This document shows positions 60,120-64,000 of a stretch of DNA of 64,000 nucleotides, piece by piece; within the stretch, counting starts at the first letter, position 1; each line of letters begins with the position of its first letter. Origin of the DNA: Chalciporus piperatus (lineage: Eukaryota; Basidiomycota; Agaricomycetes; Boletales; Boletaceae); the NCBI GenBank assembly GCA_038093975.1, contig JBBPTG010000001.1, positions 496,001 through 560,000 of the forward strand, given 5' to 3'. A model generated the notes under the pieces. That model searched no databases, was not told the DNA's origin, and saw only the letters and a list, made by a program, of their open reading frames with translations. Made by a program: the position numbers and the translations under genes.

Positions 60120-63100
60120 TCATGAATAAAAGCTGCGTGAAAGCCTGCTCGGCGTGCCTGGTCGTGAACTCCTTGAAGAACCAGCACCGAAAGGTGTCGA
60201 GTATCCTGATTTCGACCCTGGCAACCTGCTCGTGGAGAACGCGGGAGAAGCCATGGGTGTTGCATTCCGAGAGCTAGACGCTGACTGTGCCGACATCCGC
60301 TCGTCGCTGAAGCGGTCGAGTATCCGTACGATATCCCGGGTGATGGTGTCGATGTCCGATAGCTCCCGAGGAGACAAGGAAAGATCCTCGTTCAACGTTT
60401 CTTCACCAGATTCGTCTTCCTGAGTAGGTATACCTGCCTGTTGTGATCCCATGTTCCTGCGACTCATATGAACACCTTCGAAAACTCGCAGCATGCAGGA
60501 CTCCATCAAGGACTTCAGACGCTGGATATCATCCAGAACGTTCATCTGTCCCACGATAGGCAGCCACTCGTCACAAACGAGCCCGCGTTGAGTGACCTGG
60601 ATATCGTCAGCGCCGAACAACAGGTATGTCATAGGATCAAGACGCGTCGTGTTGATGAGGTACATCTGCGGTGTTTGGCCTGCTAGAGTGAGATTTTTCC
60701 GTTTTTCGGCGTATGAGTATATTTGCTTCTCTCCCTGGGCCAACGAACCGTCATCTTCTGATTTCCTGATGTGTTTGCGGTGATTTACGCTACCCGGATG
60801 AATCATGGTCATCTGTCAAGACGATGTTAGCAGCAGGGAACTTGGAATGCCAGGAACACGATCCGGACCTTGTCGTGCTGCGTGCGCAGCGAGATCTCCC
60901 CAGTCCGGACAGCGAACTTGGGCTGGGTCGCAACAGCAACGAGGGCGGCAAGCAGGGGCTGAGAAGTGGCGTTGGCATTGAGCGCGTGGGGCACAGTCAA
61001 TTTCCGGCCGGGTGCTCGACCATGGCCACCACTACCTTCAGCGACATCGATGATCCCAGCTTGATACAGCGACTGCAAAAGGTGGTCGCGAAGCTTTGAG
61101 ATGTGTATCAAGGTAGGTCTGGAGAGGAAGTTATCGCCGCAGAACCGATTCGCCCGCGCGTGCTCGCCATTGTGGTACATCTCGCGCCAGGCATGATAAG
61201 CATTCAAGATCGTCAACGCATCGGATCTGAACTCCCTAGGAGACCAACTGGCCTTGACAGCGGCCGCCTCGGCTTTCAGATGCATTGGCGACATGAAAGG
61301 ATCTCGGCTTGTGAGGATTGCCGCCAGAGTCAACGCCTTATCCAGGCAACGGAAGAAGACACCATAGAGTACGAGACGCCCCATCTGTACCTCGACTGGG
61401 AGTTGGATGAGGACGCGGCCGAGCGAAGTCATGTTCTTCTGGTGGTCTAGAGCTCCTACCATTTGCAGGGCTTTCATGGCAGCCGCGACTCGGTCCGGCT
61501 TGGGTGGCTCAATTGTTGCGGCGAGGACTTCTTCGACCTCCATTCCTGGGAAATTGAGAGCCTTCACGTGCATGACGACGTTGCTCAGGTCTACGCGCTT
61601 CATTTCCACCGTCTGATGCGCATGTAGATTTTCAGCGCGAGTCCTGCTCAATAGCCCAAAATATTCTCCTGAGCGATGTCTGCCAGCACGTCCAACTCGC
61701 TGATTGAGGTTTGACGAGCCAACCCACGCAGAGACGAGCGAAGACATGTGTCGATCAGGATCGAACCGCAACTCCTTGACCTTGGCGGTGTCGATGACAT
61801 ACACAACGTCTGGAATGGTGACCGAAGTCTCAGCGATGTTCGTCGCCAAGATGACACGACGAACTCCTTCGACAGGGGAGTCAAATATGAGTTGTTGCTC
61901 GGCGAGGGGAATGGAGGAATGGAGGACGTGAATACTGAACTTGCTCTGATCGCCAAAATCAACTGGGAGTTTGCCCTCCAACAGTGACCGCTGTACAGAC
62001 GAGATTTCCTCCCATCCTGGAAGGAAGACAAGCACGTGGCCCGAGTCAGAACGCTGGAGAAGGTGGGAGATGGTAGCAGCCACAAGAGGGGTAGGTAGTT
62101 CCAGCTCATCATCCGACGGCAAGGGTTCGTAAGACGATGACGGATGTGATGGAACATCGCTGGGAGTATGCTGGACGTACACCTCTTCCCGTGCAAGGTA
62201 TCTGGAGACTGCTTCGTCCCGGAACACCCAGCCTAGCTGAGGTTGCTGCCTCATTTCGTCGAGGAAATCATCCAAGAAGTATTTCGTGACGGGGAAGGTG
62301 CGACCAGGGATCTCGACAACCTTGGCTTCGTTACCAGCTTCGTCAGGGAAGTATTGCTGGAATAACCGTGGATCGATGGTTGCACTCATGAGTACGAGTT
62401 TGAGAGGGATATTTCGCGCCTTGCGGTCCTCCATGAGGCGTTTCAGCGTCACGAGGAGCAGATCCGTGTCCACATCCCGTTCGTGAACCTCGTCAACCAG
62501 GATATGGGTGATTTCGTCCAACCTTGCAGCGGTAAGGCCACCCTCCGACATGGCATGCTGAAGACGTCTCAGCAAAACCCCGATGGTGCAGAATGTGATG
62601 GAACCGTGTTCTTCAGGAAGTTTTGACTCAAAACGGACACTGTAACCAACGGACCCTTTCCCCACCACTTCCCCCCGCTCCTTGGCGACACGATCAGCGA
62701 CACTGAGTGCTGCCAACCGACGGGGTTGTGTGCAGATGATGTTGCAGAATGCGCCATCACCCCGATCGATATATTCATCCAGGAGAAGCTGAGGAATCTG
62801 TGTGGTCTTGCCAGATCCGGTAGCTGCCATACAGATGGTGACGTCGTTGTTATTGATCTGGGACAGAAGCTCCGGAGAACGAGAATAGATGGGTAGAGCA
62901 GCTCGCGTGGCACGCATTTTCTCGGTGCTAGGGTCTTTGAGATACGCTTCTCTCCTTTCCTTGAGTTCTGATGACCTACGTGCAGACACGTGAGGGGGAT
63001 AATGGCGTGGATAGGAGGGTTGCGAGGCCGGAGGTGCATGTGCCGAAGAACTGGAGTCGTTGGAAGGAGGCCTATTTCTGTACAGCATGCTATTTTTGAT

Positions 63101-63938
63101 ATCTAAGCACAAGTTGGCAATGCGTTCAGAGAGGGGGTAGCTGATCTGTAGAACAACCCTGGGGGCTAGACCAAGATCTTTCCCAGACTTTGCTGCGGTA
63201 ACATATCGTTTCCACAGCTCGGGATCGCAGTTCTCAAGATACTGAGTGACGTCGAGGTAACATTGTACCTGGGCATCCTTTTTGGAGGATGCGGTACCCA
63301 TACCAATGCGACGACCATCGACGGACATGCTGGCTTCCCAGCGAGAATTGGTGTACTTGGCAGTCACCTCTTGATAATCGATTTCGGGTTTACCGAAACC
63401 ATAGAGACGACAATAGTAATCAATGAAGCTGTGAGCCTGCTCATAAGTGACGAGAGAGCCGTCAGATAAAGTAAGGTGCTGCGGAGGTGGTGGGATTGTG
63501 ACGGATGATTTGGATGGTTTGTCCAGCTGAAACAGGGTCAGCTTAAAGTGACGGTAGCAAAGGGGGATGACAGACCAGGCCAGAGTCATGAAGCTGATAG
63601 AGAGTTGAAAGAGCACAGAGTCGCTCCGCGGTCTTTCTATCGGTGCAGTCACCTATTCCGGTTATCTTCGGGTTTGTGTCGAGAGTGAGTGTGACGCTTT
63701 GAGCGGAATGGATTAGAGGTGTGCGAGGACGGCGATGTATGAACGCACCGGAATGTAACCCTGTTTGAGGTGGGATCCAAGTATTGGTTGCACTCATACT
63801 TGAGCTCAACGCCCGCGCTCACGGAAAAGTTGGCGACGGGTGATTTCGGGTTATCGACGGCCGCGGCTTTCAACTGTGAGCGAGTGCCGATGTTCTGCTT
63901 GTGTTGGTCCTCGATGAACTGGACATCGTGGAGAGGAC
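60120..63938 (-). CDS. DExH-box RNA helicase with dsRNA-binding-like N-terminus, 5' partial
   Basis: Exons 63749-63938, 63576-63696, 60869-63526 and 60120-60812 give about 1,220 C-terminal residues. The first begins right after a strong pyrimidine-AG acceptor with no ATG in frame, so the true start is beyond the window edge. Two dsRBD-like folds come first (FSVSAGVELKYECNQYLD...; WEASMSVDGRRIGMGTASSK). The core has AATGSGKTTQIPQ, VDEVHERDVDTD, SAT, NIAETSVTIPDVVYVID and QRVGRAGRHRSGEY, then HA2 and OB-fold parts. The family is DHX9/DHX36/DHX57-like. The tail (last 130 residues) is Ser/Arg-rich and disordered, ending SRLSRSFYS. It probably unwinds RNA or RNA-DNA structures. Confidence 0.9.
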
Positions 63939-64000
63939 CTGGCAAGAGAGGAAGAGCAGTTTTTGAACTAGCGAATTTTGACTTTGACTTGTATGAAACG

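Overview
This window is nuclear DNA of a filamentous basidiomycete, most likely an Agaricomycete. Genes are packed a few hundred bases apart on both strands and are cut by many spliceosomal introns of about 45-65 nt. Products include a CPL1-like cysteine-rich secreted protein, an RlpA-like double-psi beta-barrel protein and a MARVEL-type membrane protein, all typical of this group. Genus cannot be named from the sequence. I placed exons by hand from splice signals, reading phase and protein-family memory; nearly every model closes to a whole number of codons. No rRNA, tRNA or CRISPR array was recognised.

Layout. 1-3341 (minus): 5' part of an MFS transporter, a MARVEL-type membrane protein, MYG1. 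3660-6614: a small secreted Ser/Thr-rich protein with a 9-nt microexon, a conserved hypothetical protein, an RlpA-like secreted protein. 7037-12516: SEC9 t-SNARE, a C-terminally truncated MPP10, and divergent to it the DEAD-box helicase DRS1. 12759-18315: APC4 and a bZIP factor. 18769-25657: GPI2/PIG-C, an SVIP-like small protein, a Cys-containing single-pass membrane protein, ARP1 (centractin), ribosomal protein eS24 and a DUF4870/UPF0132-type membrane protein. 25892-28729: two secreted proteins flanking a stretch with a retroposon-like 3' end. 29131-38096: PP2A scaffold subunit A, glucose-6-phosphate 1-epimerase, a DENN-domain protein. 38345-49982: one very large VPS13 gene. 51572-63938: a fatty acid elongase, a Ras GTPase-activating protein, AP-2 alpha adaptin and a DExH helicase that runs off the right edge.

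The genes are mostly core housekeeping. Several divergent pairs share 160-195 bp promoters; in one (MPP10/DRS1) both partners serve nucleolar ribosome assembly. Membrane traffic is well represented (SEC9, DENN protein, VPS13, AP-2 alpha, dynactin ARP1), but nothing shows that this is more than chance.

I saw no obviously new multi-gene system. The most unusual features are at the level of gene structure: six introns that appear to use GC-AG splice sites among about 124 traced, a 9-nt microexon, an ATG-only first coding exon in the eS24 gene, a truncated MPP10, and small genes that automatic annotation could miss (the 92-residue SVIP-like protein and a 184-residue membrane protein).
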